Shown here: piece after piece, positions 55,554 to 63,891 of the stretch
Numbering within the stretch: position 1 is the first letter of the stretch
Layout: each line of letters starts with the position of its first letter
NCBI GenBank assembly: GCA_963578475.1
Contig: CAUZCL010000007.1
Span: forward strand, 62,001-126,000
From: SMYC01 sp963578475
GTDB lineage: Bacteria > Acidobacteriota > Vicinamibacteria > Marinacidobacterales > SMYC01
Direction: 5' to 3'
Length of the DNA stretch: 64,000 nt
Translations under genes and position numbers: made by a program
The notes under the pieces: model-generated
What the model saw: only the letters and a program-made list of their open reading frames with translations
Told to the model about the DNA's origin: nothing
The model's database searches: none

Positions 55554-56152
55554 AGCTCCTTCTCGCCACGACGAGCGAAGGGAAGATTCGCGAGCAGCGG
55601 AAATCTCTCGAAAATGTAAGCCTCGAGCTCGATATCATCACGCTCTCAGAGCTGTCGGAGCTTGAGCCTCCCGAAGAGCCAGGACCGACTTTCCGCGACA
55701 ATGCCGTCGCGAAAGCGCTCTACTACCATCGAGCCTCTGGGCTCGCGACGCTCGGCGAGGATTCGGGTCTCGTGGTCGACTTTCTCGACGGCGAACCAGG
55801 CGTGCATTCGGCTCGATGGCTCGGTCATGACACGACCTACGAGGTCAAGAACGCGCGCGTGCTAGAGCTCTTGAGCAAGGCGCCTGACGCGGCGCGCACC
55901 GCTCGCTATGTGAGCGCCGTCGCGCTCGTGGAGCACCAAAGCGTTGTCTTCGTGAGCGAAGCCACGTGCGAAGGCCGAATCGCGACCGAGCCTTCCGGCG
56001 ACGGTGTTTTCGGCTACGACCCTATCTTTTGCTATCCGCCATTCGGCGCGACGATGGCCGAGCTGACGGCGGAGCAGAAGAACGGAGTCAGCCACCGAGG
56101 AAAGGCCATGGCTTCTCTTGTCGATTTTCTAATCTCCCGCGAGGGGCGTTGA
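55550..56152 (+). CDS. rdgB: XTP/dITP diphosphatase (RdgB/HAM1)
   Basis: A 200-residue nucleotide-pool sanitising enzyme. Marks are LLLATTSEGKIREQR, TFRDNAVAKALYYHRASGL, ATLGEDSGLVVDFLDGEPGVHSARW and VFGYDPIFCYPPFGATMAELT. GTG start within the rph stop (GTGA). It hydrolyses XTP, ITP and dITP to monophosphates. It is the last gene before the tRNA cluster; a promoter for the tRNAs overlaps its stop codon. Confidence 0.95.
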   Translation: MKLLLATTSEGKIREQRKSLENVSLELDIITLSELSELEPPEEPGPTFRDNAVAKALYYHRASGLATLGEDSGLVVDFLDGEPGVHSARWLGHDTTYEVKNARVLELLSKAPDAARTARYVSAVALVEHQSVVFVSEATCEGRIATEPSGDGVFGYDPIFCYPPFGATMAELTAEQKNGVSHRGKAMASLVDFLISREGR

Positions 56153-56178
56153 CGCGGCCACCTAACTCCTTATATAAT
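56149..56178 (+). promoter_or_regulatory. Promoter of the tRNA cluster
   Basis: TTGACG (56149-56154), 18-nt spacer, perfect TATAAT (56173-56178), about 13 nt before tRNA-Pro. The strong match suits stable RNA. It overlaps the end of rdgB. Confidence 0.8.
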
Positions 56179-56190
56179 ACCTAGTTTCCT

Positions 56191-56270
<80 letters not shown>

Positions 56271-56277
56271 TTCGTTT

Positions 56278-56354
56278 GCGCCAGTAGCTCAGTTGGATAG
56301 AGCGCCGGCCTTCTAAGCCGGATGTCGGGGGTTCGAATCCTCCCTGGCGTACCA
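56278..56354 (+). tRNA. tRNA-Arg (anticodon TCT)
   Basis: Acceptor GCGCCAG/CTGGCGT, D arm GCTC/GAGC. The anticodon stem CCGGC/GCCGG holds loop CTTCTAA (anticodon TCT), read as AGA/AGG. TTCGAAT T loop and encoded CCA. Confidence 0.97.
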
Positions 56355-56388
56355 AGAAAGGAAGACCTCAGTTAAGATTCAATCGCGT

Positions 56389-56464
56389 GGTGGGCGTAGC
56401 TCAATGGCAGAGCACCGGGTTGTGGTCCCGGGGGTTGTGGGTTCGAGCCCCATCGCCCACCCCA
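56389..56464 (+). tRNA. tRNA-His (anticodon GTG)
   Basis: Acceptor GTGGGCG/CGCCCAC with an additional G at 56389 opposite discriminator C, the G-1:C73 pair specific to tRNA-His. Anticodon stem CCGGG/CCCGG with loop TTGTGGT (GTG). Encoded CCA. Confidence 0.96.
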
Positions 56465-56470
56465 AAAGGC

Positions 56471-56547
<77 letters not shown>

Positions 56548-56577
56548 AATTTTTCTTTGAGGGCGAAAGGCCCACTC

Positions 56578-56722
56578 CTATTCTTCGAACGCGGCGACTT
56601 TTTCCCGCGCGCGCGCGATGAGCCGATCGAAGCGCTCGTCTCCGTGAAGGTAACATCCCACCCGCGCCGATGAGCGAGAGGATCTCGTAGACTCCGAGCC
56701 TGACTCCCGCGTCCAGCGACAT
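56578..56722 (-). pseudogene. Collapsed kinase/TPR gene: both ends joined
   Basis: On the minus strand an ATG at 56722 opens MSLDAGVRLGVYEILSLIGA, continuing GGM: the start of a bacterial Ser/Thr kinase up to the glycine-rich loop. Directly after it, one base out of frame, follows YLHGDERFDRLIARAREKVA and AFEE to a stop at 56578. That tail resembles the C-terminus of TPR-carrying kinase-family proteins (xDPRFxxLxxRxRxxxxxFEx). The several hundred codons in between are missing, so this looks like an internal deletion that left both ends. Confidence 0.6.
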
Positions 56723-56736
56723 GGACGAGAGTTTCA

Positions 56737-57107
56737 AGCCTTCCGTTAGCGCTTCTGGCTGTCGCCCATCTGCTCGCGACCGCAGCACCGGCCGCTGATA
56801 AAGACACCGAGGGCGTAGCCTCGCTCGAGCCGCCTCGAGTCATCGCAAGAGACGCGAATGGCGGGCGTGACCGTGCGCGCGACTCGCATCCCGAGCCTCT
56901 GATTGTCGGCGGGATTTTGACCGACGTCTATTACCGCGACACGACGGCGATCGACGGCTTCGTCCAGCAAGAACCCCGCGAGGGCGAGTCCGCGACGGAG
57001 AAGACAGAAGCGTCTATAACGACGGGCGCGACACCCGTTCTGGCGTCTATCCCAGGCTCGAGAACCGCGGCCTCGTCGTCAAAGTCACTAAGCTCACTCG
57101 TTTCTAG
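56737..57107 (+). pseudogene. Collapsed DUF5916 (CBM9-like) outer-membrane protein gene: both ends joined
   Basis: The frame at 56737 begins like a signal peptide (LPLALLAVAHLLATAAPAAD), then EPPRVIARDANGG, EPLIVGGILTDVYYRDTTAI, and FVQQEPREGESATEKTE, which closely resembles DUF5916 N-termini. A pair of compensating one-base shifts hides VTVRATRIP in another frame (about 56866-56892). At about 57010 the frame changes again and reads VYNDGRDTRSGVYPRLENRG then VKVTKLTRF and a stop at 57107, resembling the end of the same family. The large middle is gone. Confidence 0.65.
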
Positions 57108-57186
57108 CTCATAGTCGGGGAAGGAGGTGGCCTAGACCGTCGATGGCGCTTCGTGCTACAAACGCGAGCGCTCCGGAGTTTCACGT

Positions 57187-57860
57187 ATGAAAAAAATGCT
57201 CTTCGCCTTGATCTGGTTGTTTACCATGAGCGCGTCGGCGGGCGATACGTTCGTGATGCGGGTGGGAAACGTGCTCGGCGATCCCGAGGATGGCGTCGAG
57301 CCCCACCACATGGTGAGGACGCAGAGACTATTCGCGAAGCTCGTCTGGGAGAAGACGGGCGGCGAGGTCGAAATACGCTTTCTAGAAGGCAAGTCACTCC
57401 CGACATTCCAGATGCCTGCGATGGTGACGAAGGGAGAGATCGAGGCGACCAATGTACCCGGCTTCTTCCTGACGCGAGTGCCCGAGCTCGGCGTGCAAAC
57501 GATCCCCTATTTGTTCGAAGGTCTAGAACATGCGCGCCGGTTCCCGCGGTCCCGAGCCGCCGATTATCTAGCGGCCAAGATCGAGAACAGCTACGGCGTC
57601 CACGTCGTAATCCTTCATGCAGAGTGCCTCGAGCGCGAGCATCAATTCGCTCGATCCGGTCCGGATGCCAGAGGATTTCGAAGGCAAGAAAGTCGCTAAC
57701 ATTTGGGAGCTCTACGCGACCATGTACGATGCCTATCCTCCAGCTCATTTGCGCGAGGTGGGCTACACGGAATCGGTCAAAGGAGGTCTCGTGAGCGGCG
57801 AGTTCGACGTCGCGATCGGGCAGCTGCAGAACAACCATCATCAGAAGCTGTTCCAGTTGA
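57187..57860 (+). pseudogene. Truncated TRAP transporter solute-binding protein (DctP-like)
   Basis: Starts ATG 57187 with a signal peptide (FALIWLFTMSASAGDT) and DctP-type sequence (MRVGNVLGDPED, MVRTQRLFAKLV, VPGFFLTRVPELG). A frameshift near 57615 moves the match to another frame (INSLDPVRMPEDFEGKKVAN, DVAIGQLQNNHHQKLFQLTK). About 57860 the DctP-like sequence stops in the middle of the usual C-terminal region and fuses in frame to a different membrane-protein tail. No TRAP permease genes are nearby. Confidence 0.6.
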
Positions 57861-58045
57861 CCAAAGTGCCGTGGGGCCTGCCACTGACCACGGTTCTCTT
57901 CGTCGGGATCGCGTCCGCTTATGGACTTGCCGCGGAGGTCGTCCATACAGACATCCGATGGTTTTGGGCGATCACGCTCGTGTGCTCGACGATGCATTTC
58001 TGGTACGACGGGTTCATCTGGTCCGTGCGTAAGAAGCAGGTATAG
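57861..58045 (+). pseudogene. C-terminal remnant of a membrane protein fused to the DctP fragment
   Basis: Continuing the second frame, the sequence becomes hydrophobic (PLTTVLFVGIASAYGLAAEV; WFWAITLVCSTMHFW) and ends YDGFIWSVRKKQV with a TAG-terminated frame at 58043-58045. This is not DctP-like and looks like the final helix and tail of a multi-pass membrane protein, possibly the family whose start is found at 31786-31980. Fused in frame, it is best explained by a deletion between two neighbouring genes. Confidence 0.45.
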
Positions 58046-58182
58046 TTCTCACCACCGTTCGTGACCCATCGCGTCGAGAGCGTCGCAAGCAAAAGACTGT
58101 TGGGAGTTTTAGGGTCTACGCGGTCTGCGCGTACAATCCCTGAAGCTCCTGAGAGCGTCACGCTTTCATACATCACCAGGAC

Positions 58183-59196
58183 GTGATGTACGATCCCGCG
58201 ATGACCGAGCTTCTAGCGTTGACCCCCGAGGAGCTTGCGGAGCTTCTCGGGGGCACCGGGCGCGCTCGGGCCGTCTGGCGTGCCATGCTTCAGGGAAAGG
58301 ATCCCTTCGAGGATTCGGAGCTCTCACGGCCGTTGCGCGCGCGGCTTCGAGCGCAGACGTTCCCCACCCCCTTTTTCGAGGAGCGCCGCGATGTCGCGAC
58401 TTGTGGTACCACCAAGTTGCGTTTGGTGCTTGCCGACAAAAAACGTATCGAGACCGTGCTCATTCCTTCAAAGCGCCGCACGACGGTCTGTGTTTCCACG
58501 CAATCCGGGTGCGCCCACGGCTGTGTCTTCTGCCTCACCGCGACAATGGGGCTCGAGCGAGGGCTCACGGTGGGAGAGATCGTGGGTCAGGTGCTACTCG
58601 CGATGCGAGAGGCGCATCTTCCCGCGATCCGTAACGTTGTTTTCATGGGAATGGGTGAGCCACTCGATAACCTCGATGCGGTGAGAAAGTCCGTTGCCGT
58701 TCTCTGTGATCCTTCTGGCCTCGCGCTCGGCCCCACACACATCACGCTCTCGACCGTTGGCACCACGCCGGCGGCCATCCTTGCGACGCGTGATCTTCCC
58801 GTGCAGCTCGCGTGGTCGCTTCACGCGGTCGACGATGCACTGCGCCGGCGTCTCGTTCCCACGATGCGTCATTCGACCGAATCGCTGAGGCAAGCCTTCC
58901 TCGACCGGCTCTCGGAGAGCGGAGGGAGTCTCTTTGTCGAGATGACTCTGATGGATGGTGTGAACGACGCGCTTCATCACGCAGATGAGCTCGTCGCGTT
59001 CCTCGCTCCGTTCTCGCCCTCCGTGCGGGTAAACCTTCTTCCGATGAATGCCGGGCGGGAGGGCTTCTGTGCGAGCTCCGCGCCGCGTGTCGCGGCCTTC
59101 CGCCAGCGGATCCGCGACGGCGGCTTGTTCTGCACCATTCGCCGCCCGCGCGGCGTCGAAGCGAGCGCGGCGTGTGGCCAGCTCGCCATCGGCTGA
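58183..59196 (+). CDS. rlmN: 23S rRNA (adenine-2503-C2)-methyltransferase RlmN
   Basis: A 337-residue radical-SAM methyltransferase with CAHGCVFCLTA (Cx3Cx2C cluster) near residue 110, GMGEPLDNLDAV, and the C-terminal methyl-accepting Cys region (CTIRRPRGVEASAACGQLA). It also acts on tRNA in some species. ATG at 58183 is used; ATG at 58201 (MTELLALTPEELAELL) is an alternative start that fits family length equally. Confidence 0.95.
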   Translation: MMYDPAMTELLALTPEELAELLGGTGRARAVWRAMLQGKDPFEDSELSRPLRARLRAQTFPTPFFEERRDVATCGTTKLRLVLADKKRIETVLIPSKRRTTVCVSTQSGCAHGCVFCLTATMGLERGLTVGEIVGQVLLAMREAHLPAIRNVVFMGMGEPLDNLDAVRKSVAVLCDPSGLALGPTHITLSTVGTTPAAILATRDLPVQLAWSLHAVDDALRRRLVPTMRHSTESLRQAFLDRLSESGGSLFVEMTLMDGVNDALHHADELVAFLAPFSPSVRVNLLPMNAGREGFCASSAPRVAAFRQRIRDGGLFCTIRRPRGVEASAACGQLAIG

Positions 59197-59226
59197 CGAG
59201 CGTTATAATCGGCCATTTCAAGGAGC

Positions 59227-60132
59227 GTGACGGTGATCGAAGTCAAGAAAGTCGGGTTCGTGGGCCTGGGCATTATGGGAAAGCCCATGGCGCGCAATCT
59301 TCTCAAAGCGGGTTTCGAGCTCAACGTACATAGCCGGTCGAGGCCGCCCGTTGACGAGCTCGTGTCCGAAGGCGCGACCGCCGCCGATTCGCCGAGCGCC
59401 TGCGCCTCCGGCATGGATGCCATCGTAACGATGCTCCCGGACTCACCAGACTCCGAGGCCGTTATCCTCGGTGACGACGGCGTGCTGTCTGGAGCCAGGG
59501 CGGGTGCCACCATCATCGACATGAGCTCCATTGCCCCTGCTACCTCTCAGAGGATCGCTGCCGCCTGTGAGGCGAAACGCGTGGACGCGCTCGATGCTCC
59601 CGTGAGCGGCGGCGAGCCCGGCGCAATCGCCGGCCAGCTCGCCATCATGGTCGGCGGTAAGCGCGAAGCCTTCGATCATTGCGAGCCGATTTTCCAAGCG
59701 GTCGGAAAGAGTTACGTGCTCTGCGGCGGCTACGGCGCCGGCAATACGACAAAGCTCGCCAATCAGATCATCGTGGCTGCCAATATCGAAGCGGTTGGTG
59801 AAGCGCTCGTGCTCGTGAGAAAAGCCGGGCTCGATCCAAACCACGTCTTCGAGGCAATCCGAGGAGGGCTTGCCGGGAGCAACGTGCTGAACGCGAAAGC
59901 CCCGATGATGATCGCAGGCAACTTCGATCCAGGCTTTCGCATTCGTTTGCACCAAAAAGATCTCAACAACGCATTGCTGACAGGAAAAGAGCTCGGCGTG
60001 CCCCTCCCGGTGACCGCGCTCGTGCAGCAAATGATAGGCGCGCTCGTCGTCGGCGGTAAAGGCGACCGAGACCATTCCGCCATCGCCACGTTCATCGAAG
60101 ATATGGCGGCGACGAAGATCCAAGGAGACTAG
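59227..60132 (+). CDS. NAD(P)-dependent beta-hydroxyacid dehydrogenase (GarR / HIBADH family)
   Basis: A 301-residue protein, GTG start with AAGGAG just upstream. Rossmann start KVGFVGLGIMGKPMARNLLKAGF, substrate-binding DAPVSGGEPGA and catalytic Lys in NTTKLANQ are those of tartronate-semialdehyde reductase and 3-hydroxyisobutyrate dehydrogenase. Closest guess is 2-hydroxy-3-oxopropionate reductase, but the substrate cannot be decided. It precedes an M19 dipeptidase by 5 nt. Confidence 0.88.
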   Translation: MTVIEVKKVGFVGLGIMGKPMARNLLKAGFELNVHSRSRPPVDELVSEGATAADSPSACASGMDAIVTMLPDSPDSEAVILGDDGVLSGARAGATIIDMSSIAPATSQRIAAACEAKRVDALDAPVSGGEPGAIAGQLAIMVGGKREAFDHCEPIFQAVGKSYVLCGGYGAGNTTKLANQIIVAANIEAVGEALVLVRKAGLDPNHVFEAIRGGLAGSNVLNAKAPMMIAGNFDPGFRIRLHQKDLNNALLTGKELGVPLPVTALVQQMIGALVVGGKGDRDHSAIATFIEDMAATKIQGD

Positions 60133-60137
60133 AGCTC

Positions 60138-61337
60138 ATGGGACGAGACAAAAACTATCGCGGCTACCGCTCCTTCCAATACCTGGAAGAAGGTATCGAC
60201 TATCCGACTTTCGAGCTCGCGCACGAGGTCGACCGCGTGCCGCCCTATCGGCTGCCGTTGAGCGACGCGGAAGAAGAGCGCGCCGAGCGTATCGCGCGCG
60301 AGCAGATTCTCGTTTCTCTTCACGATCACCTTGGCCGTTTCCCGGAGCCCATATCGGAGACGCCTGCCTATATCCGCGAAGGTCGGCAGGCCACCGCTTA
60401 CGAAGGATTGTCCCATTGTCATTGGGACTGCATTTTCGAGAACTTCATGAACGGCATTTGTCAGATCCACTCGAAGCGTGGCTGGAAGTGGACCGAAGTG
60501 CTCCACGACCTGGGAATGCGTCTATGCGATCTCGCCCATCAGGACTTCGTGACCCTATGCCTCGGTGTCGACGACATAACACGCGCTCATGAAGAGGGCC
60601 GGGTAGCGCTCGTGGCGTCGATCGAGGGTGCGGCGCCCATCGAGAACGAGCTCGATCGCATCGAGATTTTCTATGGTTTCGGCGTGCGCGCGATGGGCAT
60701 CACTTATAGCGAGTCGAACGGACTCGGGTCGGGCTTGAAGGAAGAGAAGGATGGCGGTCTCACCGCCTTCGGGCAGCGCGCTGTGGAGCGGATGAACAAG
60801 GTCGGTATGCTCATCGACTGCTCGCATTGCGGTGACCAGACGACGCTCGACGTCATCGAGGCGAGTGAGAAACCGATAGCGCTCACCCATATCGGGGCGC
60901 GCTCGCTATGGAACACGAATCGCATGGCGCCCGACGATGTGCTGAAAGCCTGCGGCGACAAAGACGGTGTTATCGGGATCGAAGCGGCGCCGCATACGAC
61001 GATCACAAAAGCGCATCCGCGACATGATCTCGAGGCCTATATGGAGCACTTCGAGTACATCAGAGATCTCGTTGGGATCGACCATGTCGGCTTCGGCCCC
61101 GATACCCTCTACGGCGATCACGTCGACTTACACAATACGTATAAGTCGAGCCTTTCGATCAAAGCGGCGACCCATCAAGATGACGAGCGCGTCGAATACG
61201 TTGAAGGGGTCGAGAACCCGACCGAAGCGTCCGAGAACATCGTGCGCTGGCTCGTCAAACACGACTACTCTGACGAGGACACCGCCAAGGTTGTTGGCGG
61301 CAACGCGCTACGTCTCTTGAAGGAGGTTTGGGAGTAG
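60138..61337 (+). CDS. Membrane dipeptidase, peptidase family M19
   Basis: A 399-residue zinc peptidase. Metal ligands appear as LHDHLG near the N-terminus, ASIEGAAP, DCSHCG and LTHIGARS, with Asp in GFGPDTLYGD. No signal peptide is apparent, so it may act in the cytoplasm. It hydrolyses dipeptides, often including D-amino acid forms. It is adjacent to the GarR-type dehydrogenase and to a small membrane protein and symporter, suggesting a catabolic unit for peptide-derived compounds. Confidence 0.88.
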   Translation: MGRDKNYRGYRSFQYLEEGIDYPTFELAHEVDRVPPYRLPLSDAEEERAERIAREQILVSLHDHLGRFPEPISETPAYIREGRQATAYEGLSHCHWDCIFENFMNGICQIHSKRGWKWTEVLHDLGMRLCDLAHQDFVTLCLGVDDITRAHEEGRVALVASIEGAAPIENELDRIEIFYGFGVRAMGITYSESNGLGSGLKEEKDGGLTAFGQRAVERMNKVGMLIDCSHCGDQTTLDVIEASEKPIALTHIGARSLWNTNRMAPDDVLKACGDKDGVIGIEAAPHTTITKAHPRHDLEAYMEHFEYIRDLVGIDHVGFGPDTLYGDHVDLHNTYKSSLSIKAATHQDDERVEYVEGVENPTEASENIVRWLVKHDYSDEDTAKVVGGNALRLLKEVWE

Positions 61338-61341
61338 GCCT

Positions 61342-61950
61342 GTGCTGTTGCTGCTGTTCGCCTTTTCCGGCGACGTCGAAGCGCACCTCACTGCGAAGAT
61401 CGAGGCCAATCGAACGATCTCGGTCGAGCTCGCCTACGAGCTCACCCTCGACGGTGCGCCTACGGCCACGGGCGAGCTTACGTTCACGCTCCTTGAGATG
61501 GACGGGGCTCGGATCGAGAATCTGCGGGTGGAACAGGGCCAGGGACGGGCGCCGCTCGGGCTCGACAGGTCCGGCGCTCCCAAGCTCGAAACGGCCGTCC
61601 CAGTCGGGCCCGGAACGACGTTCATCACTTTCTACTACGATACGGTCGGAACAACGATCCCGATCTTGGTTCCGAGCTTCTCTCCTACCGAGGCGCGACC
61701 CGGGACGTTCACTGCGGAGCTACAGATACCTGAAGGCTTCCACCTCGTGGAGAGCTTTCCGACCGGGGTGAAAAAGCTAGCCGGAAGTCGATATGAGCTC
61801 GAGCTTCCAGTTCTCCCTGCTTTCATCCGACTCGACATTAAGGATCGCGCGCCGGTTCTGACCTTTCCGCAGCTGGTGGATGGCTCCGTGACCGTTTTGT
61901 TTGCCGGACTCGCCTTCGTCGCTATGCGTCGCATTCGAGCGCCAAGGTGA
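61342..61950 (+). CDS. Hypothetical secreted protein with C-terminal membrane anchor
   Basis: A 202-residue protein, GTG start 5 nt after the dipeptidase. The N-terminus is a short hydrophobic signal (LLLLFAFSGDVEAHL) and the C-terminus has one transmembrane helix (GSVTVLFAGLAFVAMRRIRAPR) with a positive tail; the middle is predicted beta-rich. No family recognised. It is possibly an envelope-attached partner of the symporter downstream. Confidence 0.6.
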   Translation: MLLLLFAFSGDVEAHLTAKIEANRTISVELAYELTLDGAPTATGELTFTLLEMDGARIENLRVEQGQGRAPLGLDRSGAPKLETAVPVGPGTTFITFYYDTVGTTIPILVPSFSPTEARPGTFTAELQIPEGFHLVESFPTGVKKLAGSRYELELPVLPAFIRLDIKDRAPVLTFPQLVDGSVTVLFAGLAFVAMRRIRAPR

Positions 61951-61954
61951 TCGC

Positions 61955-62053
61955 ATGATGGAAGTCGGATTCGTTTTCTGGGGGCTCTTCGCCGTCTTTG
62001 GCGCGTTCATCGCGGCCTACGTCGCTTGGATGGTTTGGGTCGAGCGGGGCTGA
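61955..62053 (+). CDS. 32-residue membrane peptide, probable symporter accessory protein
   Basis: MMEVGFVFWGLFAVFGAFIA then AYVAWMVWVERG: a single transmembrane helix with no other features. ATG at 61955 or 61958; the frame ends 3 nt before the GTG of the symporter gene. Small proteins of this kind accompany many SSS symporters (the PanF/YhdT-type arrangement). Too short for standard gene calling, but position and composition support it. Confidence 0.65.
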   Translation: MMEVGFVFWGLFAVFGAFIAAYVAWMVWVERG

Positions 62054-62056
62054 TCC

Positions 62057-63469
62057 GTGTCGGTCCAAATCGTTCTCTTCTCGCTCTACTTCGTCGTCAT
62101 CTTCGCGATCGGCTGGTACGCCTTGAAGCGGACGCGGGACGAATCCGACTACTGGATCGCGGGCGGGAAGCTCGGCTGGCTTCTCGGGGGCGCGTCGATG
62201 GGGGCCACCCACGCGAGCGCCGGAACCTTCGTCGGCACCATTGGAGTCATCTATACTGCGGGGTGGTCCTTCGCCTGGATTGTGCTCTCGATACCGCTCG
62301 CCTATTGGTTCATGGCCGCAGTGCTCGCGCCCCGATTCACTCGATCGAAAGAGCTCACGCTGCCGGCTTTCATCGAGACCCGCTACTACAGCAAAGCCGT
62401 GCGGCGCCTCGCCGCCGTGATCATTTTGATCGCGACCGTCGTCTACGTGCAGGCGCAGATTGTGGCGGGCGGCATCATCAGCAACATCGTCTTCGGCATC
62501 CCGACAGAGTGGGGCATGATCGGATTTACGGTCATCCTCCTCGTCTACACGTCGATCGGAGGCATGCTCGCCGTCGTCTACACCGATTTCATCCAGCTCG
62601 TGATCATGATCGTCGGTGTGGCCGCCGCTCTGCCGTTGGCTATTCGAGGGCTTGGCGGTCTCGGTCCGCTCTTCACCTATGTCCAGGCTGTAAAGCCCGA
62701 GACCTTTACTTGGGAAAGCTTCCCGCCCACGCTCTTGTTCACGATGGGGCTCGCTTTCACACTCGGGACGGTCGCGACACCGGAGAAACTCGTCCGCCTC
62801 TACGCAATGAAAGATATGCGCACCATCCGCCGCGGCGTTCTCTTTGCGATCCTCGTGGCCGCCGGTTTGAATCTCGCGATCTTTGTCATCGCGCTTACGA
62901 GCATCGTCATCTTCCCCGCGCTTCCGCGCGGCGACCTCGCGATGCCGATGGTAGCGCGTGCTGTGCTGCCGCCGGTTCTCGGATCGGTGCTCTTGGCAGC
63001 GATTGCGGCCGCCATCATGTCCACGGTGGACTCGCACATGCTCGTGGCGGGCTCTGCACTGGCCCATGACATCTATGGAACCCTTCGCCCGGACGCGAGC
63101 CCGAAGACGCGTCTTTGGATAGGACGCGTCGGGATTCTGATCGTTGGCTCCATACCGCTCCTGCTCATCCTGAGCGGTGTTGGTGAAGGCAAGCTCATTC
63201 AGTTCATTGTGCTCTTGTTTACCGCTCTCATGGCGTCGAGCTTCTTCATGCCCGTGGTCGTTGGCGTCTATTGGAGCCGTGCAACGAAAGAGGGCGCGGC
63301 CTCGGCGATGATCGGAGGCTTACTCGTGTGCTTCGGGTGGGAGCTCTGGGGTCCAGCAAGTATTGACCCGGTGCTTCCAGGCTTCCTCGCCTCAGCGTTC
63401 CTCCTCGTCGCCGTCAGCTTGCTGACGCCGCCGCCTCCAGACTCGGCCCTCGCCCCCTATCGACGCTAA
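62057..63469 (+). CDS. Sodium:solute symporter (SSS) family protein
   Basis: A 470-residue integral membrane protein with about 13 hydrophobic segments. Typical features are WIAGGKLGWLLGGASMGATHASAGTFVG at the start, YYSKAVRRLAAVIILIATVVYVQAQI, VYTSIGGMLAVVYTDFIQ and AIMSTVDSHMLVAGSALAHDIY near the C-terminus. It resembles pantothenate/proline-type SSS transporters, but the solute is unknown. GTG start. Follows the 32-residue membrane peptide. Confidence 0.92.
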   Translation: MSVQIVLFSLYFVVIFAIGWYALKRTRDESDYWIAGGKLGWLLGGASMGATHASAGTFVGTIGVIYTAGWSFAWIVLSIPLAYWFMAAVLAPRFTRSKELTLPAFIETRYYSKAVRRLAAVIILIATVVYVQAQIVAGGIISNIVFGIPTEWGMIGFTVILLVYTSIGGMLAVVYTDFIQLVIMIVGVAAALPLAIRGLGGLGPLFTYVQAVKPETFTWESFPPTLLFTMGLAFTLGTVATPEKLVRLYAMKDMRTIRRGVLFAILVAAGLNLAIFVIALTSIVIFPALPRGDLAMPMVARAVLPPVLGSVLLAAIAAAIMSTVDSHMLVAGSALAHDIYGTLRPDASPKTRLWIGRVGILIVGSIPLLLILSGVGEGKLIQFIVLLFTALMASSFFMPVVVGVYWSRATKEGAASAMIGGLLVCFGWELWGPASIDPVLPGFLASAFLLVAVSLLTPPPPDSALAPYRR

Positions 63470-63891
63470 TACGGCGTTTCCCACTGGCCGTGGAACACGA
63501 GGTCGTCCTGCGGGCGTCGCGTTCGGCTAGCCAGGGCCTCTTCCGCGGAATAGCCAAGTGCTATGGCCGCCACTGGCTCGAAGCCCTCGAGGATCGCGTA
63601 GGTTGTGCGCGCCGCCGCGACGCTGAAGCCCGCCATCTGATGGACCGCGAGGCCGACATCGTGAAACGCGTGGCGGTTCGGCTCGCCATTACGGGCGAAG
63701 CGAAGCTTCGCCCCCGACAGCGCCAGTACGGGCGCCTGACGGAAGGCGTCGGGAGCGACGACTTCGCCGCGGCCGGGAAGGATCAGACGAAACCGATCGC
63801 CTGGAGCCTTCATCGCTTGAAGTGCTTCGACGAGCGCCCGCATCTCGAGAGCGTGGCCGCCATCGCGATCGAGCACGATGCCAACGTTCAT
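63466..63891 (-). pseudogene. Chimeric nitroreductase fragment with internal deletion
   Basis: From Met at 63891 the first ~50 residues (MNVGIVLDRDGGHALEMRAL...) are not nitroreductase-like and unrecognised. Then APVLALSGAKLRFARNGEPN and RHAFHDVGLAV resemble the middle of nitroreductase-family proteins, but the next residues jump to VHQMAGFSVAAART, skipping about 14 residues that are conserved in the family (region near 63645). The C-terminus IALGYSAEEALASRTRRPQD and GQWETPY is family-like. It looks like two deletions, although the frame remains open. Confidence 0.5.

Noticed and set aside
57919..58176. 85-codon minus-strand frame covering the gap before rlmN
   Set aside because: Part of it is antisense to the membrane-protein remnant, and no family is recognised; it could be another remnant but I cannot support it.
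61922..63067. 381-codon minus-strand frame opposite the symporter
   Set aside because: Highly Asp/Arg/His-rich low-complexity translation, as expected from antisense of membrane-protein codons.
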